Source of the DNA: Lachnospiraceae bacterium | Lineage (GTDB): Bacteria > Bacillota > Clostridia > Lachnospirales > Lachnospiraceae | NCBI GenBank assembly: GCA_030526245.1 | Contig: JAUNDD010000008.1 | Location: 1 to 64,000 of the forward strand | Direction: 5' to 3' | Length of the DNA stretch: 64,000 nucleotides | Shown: in pieces, positions 53,881 through 62,830 of the stretch | Numbering within the stretch: position 1 is the first letter of the stretch | Layout of the letters: each line of letters starts with the position of its first letter | The notes under the pieces: generated by a model | Databases searched by the model: none | What the model was told of the DNA's origin: nothing | The model's input: the letters and a program-made list of their open reading frames with translations, nothing else | Made by a program: the position numbers and the translations under genes

Positions 53881-55869
53881 TCATGCAAAGGGACCTGCCA
53901 CGATCCTGTCTTTGCGGGTCTTTCCGTTCATATCCACATCAAAGATGATATCGCTTCCATCCGGATTCTCAAACCGCTCCTCCGGCTCGAAGGCCATGCC
54001 CAGCGTATCCGAGGTGATCAGCCCGGCTGCCGGCAGATACTCCATCAGATCCGTTTCCACGGTATACACTCCGTTCTCTTCCTTCAGCTCCACATGAACG
54101 GTGTGCTCGGTATCTTCTGTGAAGTTCTCTTCGATATCGCAGGGCTTTGCTCCGTTGAAGAATACATTGCCGCCGGTCCAGACCGGAAGGGGCATGTAGT
54201 ATTTATCCCGGCCTGCTGCATCGCCTTCGCCGCAGTAGCCCTCGAAATAGCTCCGCCACTCCGCTTCTTTCATGTAACCGTTGTATTCCAGCGTTCCGGC
54301 GATCAGGTTTTCATCATCCCATTCATGATCATCTTCACAGATATCGATCAGGCCCTGACGCACCTGGGGCTGTACGAATACATTATTATAGAAGCGGGTG
54401 TCTCCGTGCAGGATCGACATAACGCCGGTGATCTCCGTCCGATGCGGCATGTGGATCGGTGTGTAGCGGGTCGAATCATACTTCACAGATCCGTTCTTTA
54501 CGCCGCGTCCCACCGCCGTGATGGCTCCGTAGAACAGGTTATGCACAAAAGCAAGACCCTGGGTCGGAATCTTTGCACATCTCTCGGACAAAAATACATT
54601 GTTATCCACAAGACAGGGACCGTGAGCGATCTCAATGAAGATATCCTCGCCCAGGCCAAGTCCCGGCTTGTTCTCCTTCTTCAGCAGATAATCTCTGGCC
54701 ATGCAGTTGTCATGGAACAGACTGCCGGTCACACGGGTTCCCTGGGTCTGCCAATCCAGCCAGATACCGCGGGTGCAGTGATGGAAATGGCAGTTTCGGA
54801 TCACCACGTCGATGGCTGCATGGAACTTGATGCCGCCGATCTCGGCGCCGGCCAGGTTCCGCTTGTTGTTGATGTGATGGATGTGGCAGTTTTCCACAAC
54901 CGAGAACACACAGCCCAGATTACCCACGATACCCGTCTGGCCGCAGTCATGGATCTCGCAGTTTCGAACCACGTGGGAACCGATGGTCTCCTTACTCCAG
55001 CCGTCGATCTGGGCAATGAAGGAGCAGTCACGCTGGGTCTGGGCACCATCCTTGTATTTTTCATGGGACCATTTATTGTCATTATGCTGCTGTTTATACT
55101 TGCCCAGCGAGATACCGGAGCACTTGGAATGAGATACCTCACAGTCCTCAATGAGCCAGCCTTTGGACCAATGAGGTCCGATCATGCCCTCCTGATGGGC
55201 CGTGGGCGGTGCCCACTGGGTCGCAGCCTTGGTGACCGTAAAGCCGATCAGATGAATATAATCCACATGCTCCATCTCCGGATAGAAGCAGTGGGGGCGC
55301 ATATTGATCTCCACACATTCCTCGTTGGGATTCTTTCCCTGGAAGTTTGCGTAGATCAGGGTGGCATCCTCTGTTTCATCCTGACAGGTATACCAGGTAT
55401 GCTTTGTAAACTCCACATCCCAGGAGGCCTCATAGGGCTGAGGATCCATCACCTCTTCCAGACTCTGCTTCTCATACAGTGACTTTCCGTTCAGGAAAAC
55501 CTCGCCGGTATGGGAGACAACGGACTGATCCAGCCAGTCACCCCAGACGATGGTCTTGTAGGGATTGTATTTTCCGAAAGCGGCATTGGGAATCACGGCC
55601 TTCCAGACATCTCCGGCCACGTGCTCCCAGTTTGAAACCGGATCTGCACCGGTGATCACCGCGCCCCGGCGCTCCATGGAACGATACACGATCGGTTTCG
55701 TCTGCGTACCGGCATTGACCGGGCTGACATCCTCCCGGTACACACCCGGTGCCACCAGGATCTCGTCACCGGCCATGGCCACATTGGCAGCCTCCTGAAT
55801 CCTGGCAAACGGTTTCTCCTTGCTGCCGCAGCCGTTGGGGGCTGCATGACAATCTACATAATAAAGCAT
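53881..55869 (-). CDS. right-handed parallel beta-helix protein, probably polysaccharide-active
   Basis: 662 aa, no signal peptide, so intracellular. The N-terminal part fits a DUF1565-type start (FARIQEAANVAMAGDEILVAPGVY) and the middle shows parallel beta-helix coils (VVRNCEIHDCGQTGIVG, VVENCHIHHI, VIRNCHFHHCTRG), with many His and Cys on the coils. This fold is found in pectate lyases and related enzymes. With no signal, it may act on imported oligosaccharides. Substrate not determinable. ATG follows GAAAGGAG. Confidence 0.85.
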   Translation of the reverse strand: MLYYVDCHAAPNGCGSKEKPFARIQEAANVAMAGDEILVAPGVYREDVSPVNAGTQTKPIVYRSMERRGAVITGADPVSNWEHVAGDVWKAVIPNAAFGKYNPYKTIVWGDWLDQSVVSHTGEVFLNGKSLYEKQSLEEVMDPQPYEASWDVEFTKHTWYTCQDETEDATLIYANFQGKNPNEECVEINMRPHCFYPEMEHVDYIHLIGFTVTKAATQWAPPTAHQEGMIGPHWSKGWLIEDCEVSHSKCSGISLGKYKQQHNDNKWSHEKYKDGAQTQRDCSFIAQIDGWSKETIGSHVVRNCEIHDCGQTGIVGNLGCVFSVVENCHIHHINNKRNLAGAEIGGIKFHAAIDVVIRNCHFHHCTRGIWLDWQTQGTRVTGSLFHDNCMARDYLLKKENKPGLGLGEDIFIEIAHGPCLVDNNVFLSERCAKIPTQGLAFVHNLFYGAITAVGRGVKNGSVKYDSTRYTPIHMPHRTEITGVMSILHGDTRFYNNVFVQPQVRQGLIDICEDDHEWDDENLIAGTLEYNGYMKEAEWRSYFEGYCGEGDAAGRDKYYMPLPVWTGGNVFFNGAKPCDIEENFTEDTEHTVHVELKEENGVYTVETDLMEYLPAAGLITSDTLGMAFEPEERFENPDGSDIIFDVDMNGKTRKDRIVAGPFA

Positions 55870-56055
55870 GATAAAACTCCTTTCAGTCTCAGCCTTCTCC
55901 TGCTGCTGTCCGTTTTCGACAGTGGGGGAACCCCGTCACCGGAGAAGCTGCAGACCCGTACATCTTCGTGATCAGTGTTCTCATCCTATCATGTTTACGC
56001 GCTCTCTGCGTTCGAAAAGTTGCTATGTTGCTATGCAGAACTTGCACTCTTCGGC

Positions 56056-56119
56056 CCTCGGTATTTTGCCGCCTGCGCGGCAAAATACCTCATGGAAGCG
56101 ATCCGCCAGAACAGTAACC
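56056..56119 (+). repeat. REP-like repeat unit
   Basis: CCCTCGGTATTTTGCCGCC, TGCG, GGCGGCAAAATACC-like palindrome, then GGAAGCGATCCGCC and an ACAGTAACC end. Related to units at 56886-56922, 61683-61708 and 61793-61849. The 55870-56156 gap holds nothing else recognisable. Confidence 0.7.
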
Positions 56120-56156
56120 TGCGCATTAACTACACTACTCCCGCCCGATCGAATGC

Positions 56157-56192
56157 TTCACATCACTGTCTGACTATGATATGATGACAGTG
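56157..56192 (+). promoter_or_regulatory. promoter and operator-like inverted repeat for the DUF4430 gene
   Basis: TTCACA and TATGAT spaced 17 nt. CACTGTC (56164-56170) and GACAGTG (56186-56192) form an inverted repeat flanking the -10 region, as a repressor site would. Confidence 0.6.
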
Positions 56193-56230
56193 TTTTTAAG
56201 AAAAACTCAAACAGAAAAGGAGATACCACC

Positions 56231-56668
56231 ATGAAGAAGTTTTCCAGAAGATTTTCTCTCATCCTCTGCAGCCTTCTGCTGGCGGCCATGACCTTTACCG
56301 CCGTTGGATGCAGCAAAAAGGAAAAAGAAACCGAAGCTGCTGCTTCCAATGAACTGAAGGATGGCGCCACTCTCGGCGAAGGCAGCAAGTCCTTCACCCT
56401 GGAAGTCGTTGATCTCGACAAAAAGGAATTGTCCGCAACCATTAAGACCGATGCCGCTACGGTCGGCGAAGCTCTGCTGGATCTGGAGATCGTAGACGGT
56501 GAAGACAGCGATTTTGGTCTGTACGTTACCACCGTCAACGGCCTCACGCTGGATTACGACAAGGATGGCAAATACTGGGCCTTCTACATCGACGGCGAAT
56601 ACGCCTCCACCGGTGTTGACTCCACCGATATTGAAGAAGGAAAGGTATATCGTCTGGCAGCTGAATAA
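56231..56668 (+). CDS. DUF4430 lipoprotein, likely ligand-binding partner of the ECF importer
   Basis: 145 aa. The lipobox is TAVGC (Cys27) after a signal peptide. The mature part (about 50-145) matches DUF4430, a domain also found in transcobalamin-like binding folds (TLEVVDLDKKEL, GEALLDLEIVDGEDSDFG, YWAFYIDGEYASTGVD). Genes of this type commonly precede ECF importers for cobalamin or related ligands. It is first in a plus-strand group of DUF4430, EcfT, EcfA and S component. ATG follows AAAAGGAGATACCACC. Confidence 0.88.
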   Translation: MKKFSRRFSLILCSLLLAAMTFTAVGCSKKEKETEAAASNELKDGATLGEGSKSFTLEVVDLDKKELSATIKTDAATVGEALLDLEIVDGEDSDFGLYVTTVNGLTLDYDKDGKYWAFYIDGEYASTGVDSTDIEEGKVYRLAAE

Positions 56669-56702
56669 GGCACCGTCCGGAAACATTGTTATGAGCATCT
56701 TG

Positions 56703-56731
56703 AATGGACGTCTTATGGACGTCCATTTTCC
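56703..56731 (+). terminator. terminator or attenuator between the DUF4430 and ecfT genes
   Basis: ATGGACGTC pairs with GACGTCCAT around TTATG, followed by TTTCCTTATT. It would give more lipoprotein than transporter. Confidence 0.65.
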
Positions 56732-56733
56732 TT

Positions 56734-56760
56734 ATTACAGTTCACGCAGTGAACTGCAAC
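56734..56760. repeat. GTTCAC-family palindrome
   Basis: ATTACAGTTCACGCAGTGAACTGCAAC, a near-perfect 27-nt palindrome with GCA at its centre. It lies at the start of a composite block reaching to 56922. Similar palindromes occur at 16791, 24111, 38829, 43669, 45215, 45251, 62936 and 63142. Confidence 0.85.
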
Positions 56761-56885
56761 TGACCAAAGTCCATTCCAAATTGCCTTTACCTGACGAATG
56801 CCATTCCAAATCGTGCTTCGCACGATGGCATTCGGTCCATCCTATTCGCTTCGCGAATACAATCTGTAGCAATGGGATTTTGGCC

Positions 56886-56922
56886 TGCAACCCTCGGGAT
56901 TTTGCCGCGTACGCGGCAAAAC
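56886..56922 (+). repeat. REP-like repeat unit
   Basis: CCCTCGGGATTTTGCCGCG with TACGCGGCAAAACC, a near-perfect palindrome. It lies within 60 nt of the ecfT start and shares the preceding CAATGGGATTTTGGCCTGC block with 61760-61786. Confidence 0.8.
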
Positions 56923-56946
56923 CTTTCTTACTTTCTGGAGAACTCC

Positions 56947-57816
56947 ATGTCAAAAGACGCTTTATCAAACTACCATCCAGCCGTGATCTTTCTGTTTCTC
57001 GCCGGTGCATTATGCATCGGCATGGTGGTGATGCACCCGGCTTATCTGATCGCCGGTCTGGCTGGCGCCACGCTCTACTATCTCCTTCTGACAGGCAAAA
57101 AGGGCTTCCGGGAGCTGCTTGCACTCCTGCCTTTCTTTCTGCTGATCACCCTGCTCAATCCTCTGGTCAATACCCGCGGCCGTCAGGTCCTGTTCACGGT
57201 GCTGGGCCGTAACTACACCTTCGAAGCCCTCTGCTACGGTGCCGCCATTGCGGGCATGTTTTCTTTAATGCTCATCTGGTTTCGCTGCTACAGCCTGCTG
57301 ATGACCAGTGATCGTTTCACCGCTCTGTTTGGCAACCTTCTTCCGGCTCTGTCCCTGCTCCTTGTGATGGTGCTTCGGCTGATCCCGGCCCTGACCCGAA
57401 AAGCAGGACAGATTTCGGATGCCCGTGCCGTTATCGGAAAGTCGGCGGAGCGATCCGATTCGCTCAGGCAACGGCTTCTGCAAAGTACCAACACCCTGTC
57501 CGCTCTTACCGACCAGGCCCTGGAGGGCAGCATCATCACCGGAGCCTCCATGAAATGCCGGGGCTACGGTACCGGCAAACGGACCACCTTTCAGACCTAC
57601 CGGCTGAAGCGGCAGGATCTGTTTCTTCTGTGTCTGCTGACGGTACTTCTGGCGGGTATTTGGCTGTCCGGAGGGACCCGGGTCATGTACACGCCCCGGC
57701 TGCGGATCTCGCCGGTTGGACCAGGTTTCCTTTTATACTGTGTCTATATTCTGATCCCGTCCGTCATGCATATATTCGAGTCACTGCGATGGCAGCTTTC
57801 CCTGCGCAGAATCTGA
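56947..57816 (+). CDS. energy-coupling factor transmembrane protein EcfT
   Basis: 289 aa, five to six membrane segments (for example 14-36, 52-71, 95-120). The coupling motifs are ARAVIGKSAER (about 158-169) and CRGYGTGKR (about 202), the usual A-R-x/G contacts with the ATPases. ATG 56947 follows GGAGAACTCC; the frame upstream covers a repeat block. It links the fused ATPase to the S component. Confidence 0.9.
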   Translation: MSKDALSNYHPAVIFLFLAGALCIGMVVMHPAYLIAGLAGATLYYLLLTGKKGFRELLALLPFFLLITLLNPLVNTRGRQVLFTVLGRNYTFEALCYGAAIAGMFSLMLIWFRCYSLLMTSDRFTALFGNLLPALSLLLVMVLRLIPALTRKAGQISDARAVIGKSAERSDSLRQRLLQSTNTLSALTDQALEGSIITGASMKCRGYGTGKRTTFQTYRLKRQDLFLLCLLTVLLAGIWLSGGTRVMYTPRLRISPVGPGFLLYCVYILIPSVMHIFESLRWQLSLRRI

Positions 57817-57914
57817 AACTTCTGTTCATGAAGCAGGCCATCTGAACTACAACAGTCCAAAGCGTGCGAAGCATGCCATCCGCTCCCCCGTCGGGAGCAC
57901 GAACGGAGAAACTT

Positions 57915-59606
57915 ATGTCCTATATCGATATCCGGGATCTGACCTTTTCCTATCCCGACCAAACCAGGAAAACACTGGATCATATTGATCTGCAGATCGA
58001 ACAGGGCGAATATGTCCTGCTCTGCGGTGTCAGCGGCAGCGGCAAGACCACCCTGCTGCGGCACTTCAAGCCGGTACTGACTCCCTTTGGAGAAAGCAGC
58101 GGTTCCCTTACGCTCCGCGGCTGCGCCATTGCTTCCCTGCCGCCGGCCGCCCAGGCCTCCCGCATCGGCTATGTCATGCAGAATCCCGATGAGCAGCTTG
58201 TCACCGACCAGGTCTGGCACGAACTGGCCTTCGGGCTTGAAAATCTTGGCTGTGACCCGAAGGTCATGCGGATTCGGGTAGCCGAGATGGCCAGCTACTT
58301 CGGCATCCAGCAATGGTTCCACCGGGAGGTCCGTGATCTCTCCGGCGGGCAGAAGCAGCTTTTAAATCTGGCCTCCATCATGGCCATGCAGCCGGAGGTA
58401 TTGATTCTGGACGAACCGACCAGTCAGCTCGATCCCATCGCCGCTGCCGACTTTTTAAACACGATCCGGCAGATCAATCGGGAGCTGGGTACCACCATCC
58501 TCCTCACCGAACACCGCATGGAAGACATCTTCCCGGTGGCCGACCGTGTTGTGGTGATGGACGAGGGACGAATCATCGCCAATGACCGGCCGGAACGGGT
58601 CGGCCGGCAGCTTCTTCAGCAGAAGCATCCCCTGTTTGACGGGCTGCCTGCCCCCATGCAGGTCTACTATCGTCTGGGCGGTACCGACTCCGCTCCCCTG
58701 CATGTCCGGGAGGGCCGTGTCTGGCTGAGTCAGACGCTGGCCAAGCAGAACGCAGACAGCTCTGATCTCTCTACAAACGAAAATGCTTCCTCCTGGGATC
58801 TGGATCTGACCGGACCTTCCTCCCTGAAGGACCACAGAGAGGTTCTCCGTATCCGGAACGCCTGGTTCCGCTATAAAAAGAACAGCCCGGATATTCTGAA
58901 GGATCTGAATCTGCGAATTCCCGAGGGGATCATTTTTGCCCTGGTGGGCGGGAACGGCACCGGAAAATCCACCCTGCTGAAGATGATCTGCGGACTGAAT
59001 CGTCCCTATCGCGGCCATATCGAGATTCTGGGAAAGGATATCCGCAAATACCGGACCGGGGAGCTGTTCTCCAACGGACTCTCCATGCTGCCCCAGGATC
59101 CCATGAGCCTGTTTGTCAAAAAGACCGTCCGGGAGGATCTGGAAGAGATGACCGCGGATCCGGAGATGATCCGGGAAGTCCTTCGCATCTGCGAGATCGA
59201 AGCCCTGCAAAGCGCCAATCCCCGGGATCTGTCCGGCGGTGAACTGCAGCGGGCTGCGCTGGCCAAGGTACTCCTGACCTCCCCCCGGATCCTTCTGCTG
59301 GACGAGCCCACCAAGGGCATGGACTGCCGGTACAAGCAGCATTTTGCCCGGCTTCTTCGCAGCCTGCAAAAACGTGGCATCACCTCGATCCTGGTCTCCC
59401 ACGATCTGGAATTCTGCGCAGAATACGTAGATCTGGTAGGGATGTGTTTCGATGGACAGATCCTGGCCACCAATACGCCCCGGCGATTTTTCAGCACCAA
59501 CAGCTTTTATACCACCGTGGCCAACCGGATGAGCCGCCATCTGCTGGAGCAGGCTGTGACGGTATCCGATGTCGTCTCCCAGCTGGATCTACCGCGCTCG
59601 CAGTGA
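57915..59606 (+). CDS. fused double ATPase of the ECF importer (EcfA1-EcfA2)
   Basis: 563 aa. First ABC domain: Walker A GVSGSGKTT (about 36-44), signature LSGGQKQ, Walker B LILDEPTSQLD. Second: GGNGTGKSTL (about 340), LSGGELQ and LLLDEPTKGMD. A linker of about 80 residues separates them. It supplies energy to EcfT and the S component. ATG 57915 follows GGAGAAACTT; the 17 codons upstream lack a site. Confidence 0.92.
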   Translation: MSYIDIRDLTFSYPDQTRKTLDHIDLQIEQGEYVLLCGVSGSGKTTLLRHFKPVLTPFGESSGSLTLRGCAIASLPPAAQASRIGYVMQNPDEQLVTDQVWHELAFGLENLGCDPKVMRIRVAEMASYFGIQQWFHREVRDLSGGQKQLLNLASIMAMQPEVLILDEPTSQLDPIAAADFLNTIRQINRELGTTILLTEHRMEDIFPVADRVVVMDEGRIIANDRPERVGRQLLQQKHPLFDGLPAPMQVYYRLGGTDSAPLHVREGRVWLSQTLAKQNADSSDLSTNENASSWDLDLTGPSSLKDHREVLRIRNAWFRYKKNSPDILKDLNLRIPEGIIFALVGGNGTGKSTLLKMICGLNRPYRGHIEILGKDIRKYRTGELFSNGLSMLPQDPMSLFVKKTVREDLEEMTADPEMIREVLRICEIEALQSANPRDLSGGELQRAALAKVLLTSPRILLLDEPTKGMDCRYKQHFARLLRSLQKRGITSILVSHDLEFCAEYVDLVGMCFDGQILATNTPRRFFSTNSFYTTVANRMSRHLLEQAVTVSDVVSQLDLPRSQ

Positions 59607-59618
59607 ACGGTAACCATC

Positions 59619-59700
59619 GGATGCCTCCTTCCTGAAACAGTTAACCCCCAGCATCTGCCTGCTGTCCGATCTGCTTTCTGATCGGACAGCAAAGGCATCC
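59619..59700 (+). other. nested hairpin between EcfA and the S component
   Basis: Outer stem GGATGCCT/AGGCATCC and inner 11-bp stem GCTGTCCGATC/GATCGGACAGC (59661-59671 and 59680-59690) with a loop TGCTTTCT. No T-run. It sits in the 128-bp intercistronic gap; possible processing or regulatory element. Confidence 0.6.
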
Positions 59701-59734
59701 TCTGCCGCTGTTGCTATCGTTTTGGAGCTATTAC

Positions 59735-60427
59735 ATGAAGAAAGTACGACTTGTATCACTTCTGATCTTTTTCATACTGATCCCGGCTACCCTGATCCTG
59801 GGCTCCCGTCTGACCGGGCGGGTCTACTATCTGATCAGCACGCTGGTGATCCTGGAGATCATGATTCCCTTTTTCCTTTCCCTGGAGATGAAAAAGCCGG
59901 ATGCCCTGTCTCTGTGCATCCTTGCGGTCATGGCCGCCCTGGCCGCCATTTCCCGGGCCGCCTTCATTTTTGTTCCCGGCTTTAAACCCATCACCGGTAT
60001 CATCATGATCACCGGCATCGCCTACGGCGCTGAAACCGGTTTTCTTACCGGTGCGCTCGGATTATTTGCCAGTAATTTCCTCTTTGGTCAGGGGCCCTGG
60101 ACGCCCTGGCAGATGTTCGCCTACGGCTTTGCCGGCTTTATGGCCGGTCTGGTCTTTCACAAACGCAGACACTGGTGCCGCCCCCCGGTGCTGGCCATCT
60201 TTGGCTTCCTGGGCATTCTTTGCGTCGTCGGTCCCCTGCTGGATACCTGTACGGTCTTCTCCGTGCTCACCACCTTTACGCCCAAATCGATTCTGGTGAT
60301 CTACGCCCAGGGCGTTCCCATCAACATCCTGCATGCCCTGGGCTGTGCCGTCACACTGCTGCTCATCGGAAGGCCTTTGATCGAAAAGCTGGATCGACTG
60401 CAGCATAAATACGGACTGCGCTTTTAG
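59735..60427 (+). CDS. ECF importer S component, CbrT-like (likely cobalamin)
   Basis: 230 aa, about six membrane segments. The central FVPGFKPITGIIMITGIAYGAETGFLTG region and QGPWTPWQMFAYGFAGFMAG match the cobalamin/cobinamide-type S components (CbrT-like), from memory. It binds the vitamin and associates with EcfT and the ATPase. ATG 59735 follows GGAGCTATTAC. The substrate is not proven; folate or other vitamins use different S families. Confidence 0.82.
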   Translation: MKKVRLVSLLIFFILIPATLILGSRLTGRVYYLISTLVILEIMIPFFLSLEMKKPDALSLCILAVMAALAAISRAAFIFVPGFKPITGIIMITGIAYGAETGFLTGALGLFASNFLFGQGPWTPWQMFAYGFAGFMAGLVFHKRRHWCRPPVLAIFGFLGILCVVGPLLDTCTVFSVLTTFTPKSILVIYAQGVPINILHALGCAVTLLLIGRPLIEKLDRLQHKYGLRF

Positions 60428-60454
60428 CATGTACACTCAAACAAGGTGATCCCT

Positions 60455-61216
60455 ATGAATTTAAAAGATAGACTTTATATTTCCACCATTGCCCCCAACG
60501 CCTACGACCTGGCGCAGGAATTCAGGCTGGGCCTTGAGCTGGCCGAATACTGTACCGCTTACAACATGGATACCAATCCCCGGGAGATCGATCAGAAGAT
60601 CCGTTCCGGTCTCTCCCCCCATCAGCCCCTGTTTTTTCACGGGCCTTTCAGCGAACTGTTTCCCTGTGCCATCGATCCGCTGATCCGGCAGGTCTGCCAT
60701 CAGCGCTTTCTTCAGAGCATAAAGAAAGCAGCCGACCTCGGCTGCCAAAAGATCGTCTTCCACGGCGGCTTCAATCCGCTGGTCTATTTTCCCATCTGGT
60801 ATGTGGAGCAGTCCCCTGCCTTCTGGCAGGAGCTTCTGCAGGAAGTCCCCGCCGATGTGCATCTCTACATCGAGAATGTGCTGGAGCCGGACCCATCCTA
60901 CCTGGCTGACATTCTGGAAGCGGTTGGGGATTCGCGTCTTCAGATGTGTCTGGATATCGGCCATGCCGGTGCCTACAGTCAGCTGCCGGTTCAGGATTGG
61001 ATCCGCCGCTGCCGCCATCTCATCGGACATGTCCATCTGCACAACAACGATGGCTGCACCGACCTGCACCAGGGCCTGCAAAAGGGACAGCTTCCGGTAT
61101 GGGAGCTTCTCGCGCAGCTGCAGGAAGAATGTCCCGCGGCCAGCATCACGCTGGAGATCCCCGACAGCGCACAGGCCAGGCAGAGCGTCCTGGATCTAAA
61201 GCCTTATCTGTCTTAA
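60455..61216 (+). CDS. sugar-phosphate isomerase/AP endonuclease-type TIM barrel
   Basis: 253 aa. The xylose isomerase-like fold shows KIVFHGGFNP (about 103-112), HLYIENVLEPDP with a metal Glu, LQMCLDIGHAGAY (Asp-His metal site), and IGHVHLHNNDGCTDLHQGL. Related proteins isomerise sugars or inositol derivatives. ATG 60455 follows AAGGTG; GTG at 60446 is an alternative. It follows the S component gene by 27 nt and may be in its transcript. Terminator downstream. Confidence 0.85.
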   Translation: MNLKDRLYISTIAPNAYDLAQEFRLGLELAEYCTAYNMDTNPREIDQKIRSGLSPHQPLFFHGPFSELFPCAIDPLIRQVCHQRFLQSIKKAADLGCQKIVFHGGFNPLVYFPIWYVEQSPAFWQELLQEVPADVHLYIENVLEPDPSYLADILEAVGDSRLQMCLDIGHAGAYSQLPVQDWIRRCRHLIGHVHLHNNDGCTDLHQGLQKGQLPVWELLAQLQEECPAASITLEIPDSAQARQSVLDLKPYLS

Positions 61217-61247
61217 AAGCCCCGGCCTGAAGCCAGGGCTTTTTTAG
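61214..61247 (+). terminator. terminator of the ECF-isomerase transcript
   Basis: AAAAGCCCCGGCC and a GCCAGGGCTTTTTT arm form a strong stem with a T-run. Confidence 0.85.
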
Positions 61248-61429
61248 CTCCCCTGCCTCGTCTCCGATATTGATGCACTAACCCACACCCGAGAATGCTG
61301 TCGCTTTGAACCAGCCCCTATATGCAAAATTTTGAATCTGTGTTAAAACCCCAAGGAAAATGTATAGCAGAATATTGTTTTCCCTCTTTTCATTTTCCCA
61401 AAACGGGTTTATCCTTATTGTATATACAG

Positions 61430-61620
61430 AATCTATTTTTCAAATGCAGTTCACAGTTTCTTTAAAGCTGGTTCGATCATGCCGCATCGCAGTTTCATTT
61501 CTGTTGGTAACAACGAAATGCTGCGCGACATAATTTCGCATCCTCACCGATGCATGACATCCTGGTTTGCAGAATTTTGTTTGTTATAGCCTGTCCGGTT
61601 CGCCGGGCAGGTTTTTTATT
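61430..61620 (+). ncRNA. candidate structured small RNA
   Basis: No protein gene fits here. Three hairpins follow each other: CATTTC-t-GTTG with a GUAA tetraloop and CAACGAAATG (61496-61520, one bulge), GCATC/GATGC (61538-61553), and a terminator CCTGTCCGG/CCGGGCAGG with TTTTTT (61590-61617). The region is AT-rich compared with its surroundings. No convincing promoter or known RNA family was recognised; the ECF transcript already ends at 61247, so this would be its own transcript. The 5' end is uncertain. Confidence 0.45.
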
Positions 61621-61675
61621 TTCAAGCAGCCGCCAGGCACGCTTTGTTTCATCCAATCAGGCCGGGCCTCACGTT

Positions 61676-61860
61676 ACCCTCGGGATTTTGCCGCGTATGC
61701 GGCAAAAGTTACAGTTCACACAGTGACCTGCAACGGGCCAAAATCCATTCCAAATTGCCTTCGGCAATGGGATTTTGGCCTGCTACCCTCGGGATTTTGC
61801 CGCGTATGCGGCAAAACACCTCGCGGAATCGAACCGCCTGAACTGTAACAGGCAAAATCC
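61676..61860 (+). repeat. composite REP-like repeat block
   Basis: In order: a palindrome TTTTGCCGCGTATGCGGCAAAA (61686-61707), a GTTCAC palindrome (to about 61734), the block CCAAAATCC to GGATTTTGG with AATTGCCTTCGGCAAT (61737-61780), a second TTTTGCCGC palindrome (61796-61817), then GAATCGAACCGCCTGAAC and GTAAC (to 61849). A similar block lies at 56734-56922. Confidence 0.8.
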
Positions 61861-61907
61861 CGATTGGAATCGAACCACCTGAACTGTAACAGTTCCACCC
61901 TCTGCAC

Positions 61908-62798
61908 CTAAAACAGGTCCAGCATGGCATCCAGATACAGCTTTTCCCGAACATGGATCTGGTATTCCGGCCGGGTCATATAGTGAAGCAGAAACTCCAG
62001 AATCAGGGCGCTGCCCAGTCCCCGTCCCTCGATTTTGAAATTGGTAAAGCCCATCGGAAGATAGGTATCCCGAATATCCGTCACGCCGATGAAGCCGGGA
62101 TTTTCCATGGCTCTGGAAAAACGGTATCCTCCGGCGGATCCGGGTGCCCGGCATACATGCTCCGGACCTTCCATCCCCAGGTTCTTCCGGCTCACCGCCT
62201 CGTAGCACCGCTTCCTGTCCCGACAGCCAAACCAGCAGCACTCGTTGCACAGAAATTCCACCTTATCCTTCTGCCATGGCTTAAGTTCTCTCCATTTATC
62301 CAGCAAAGGATTCAACCGGAAGTCCGGCACCACATACCGAAACGCTTCCCGCTCGATCTCCTGCAGACAGACCTCAAATTCCGTCTGCACCTTGGTCGTA
62401 GAAGAAACAAGATACAATTCCGGATAATGCTCCCGCAGATAGGTCGTCAGCAGCTCCGAATGAACGATCGCTCCGCTGCCGATGCCCTTTCCGGCAAACA
62501 ACGCGCACAGCCGGTTGCATTTCCGATCCGCCAGATGCTCCTCCCCGAGCAGTGAATTGCTCAAGGTCAGGCGTGCCGATATCCCATACGCATTTACCAG
62601 GGACAGCACCTCCTCCGGATCGGCCTCCCCCATGCCGGTACGTCCGCCGCCCCAAAGACAGTCCGCCGGGGCCCCGTAGATCGATCCGATCTCGCACCAG
62701 TCATAAAAGTATTCCCGGTGTTCCCGGAACAATGGCAGAAACTCCCGGTACAGCTCATAGAATTCAAACAGTCCCGGCAGATGATAGATTGCTTTCAT
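61908..62798 (-). CDS. U32-like (UbiU/collagenase-type) protein of unknown function
   Basis: 296 aa. No signal peptide. The fold looks like a TIM barrel: LTLSNSLLGEEHLADRKCN (about 78-96), VSSTTKVQTEFE, FRYVVPDFRLNP and NFKIEGRGLGSALILEFLLHYM. The Cys cluster CNECCWFGCRDRKRCYE (about 185-201) could hold an Fe-S centre, as in UbiU-type U32 proteins; the link is by memory. ATG 62798 follows GAGAGGAAAC. Surrounded by repeat units. Substrate unknown. Confidence 0.65.
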   Translation of the reverse strand: MKAIYHLPGLFEFYELYREFLPLFREHREYFYDWCEIGSIYGAPADCLWGGGRTGMGEADPEEVLSLVNAYGISARLTLSNSLLGEEHLADRKCNRLCALFAGKGIGSGAIVHSELLTTYLREHYPELYLVSSTTKVQTEFEVCLQEIEREAFRYVVPDFRLNPLLDKWRELKPWQKDKVEFLCNECCWFGCRDRKRCYEAVSRKNLGMEGPEHVCRAPGSAGGYRFSRAMENPGFIGVTDIRDTYLPMGFTNFKIEGRGLGSALILEFLLHYMTRPEYQIHVREKLYLDAMLDLF

Positions 62799-62830
62799 TT
62801 CCAGTTTCCTCTCTGATCTCCCGCATTGAC

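Noticed and set aside
55870..56156. Cobalamin riboswitch upstream of the DUF4430-ECF genes
   Set aside because: No B12 box, CTGTAA or TTGGGAAGG core is present; only a REP-like unit and a promoter were found.
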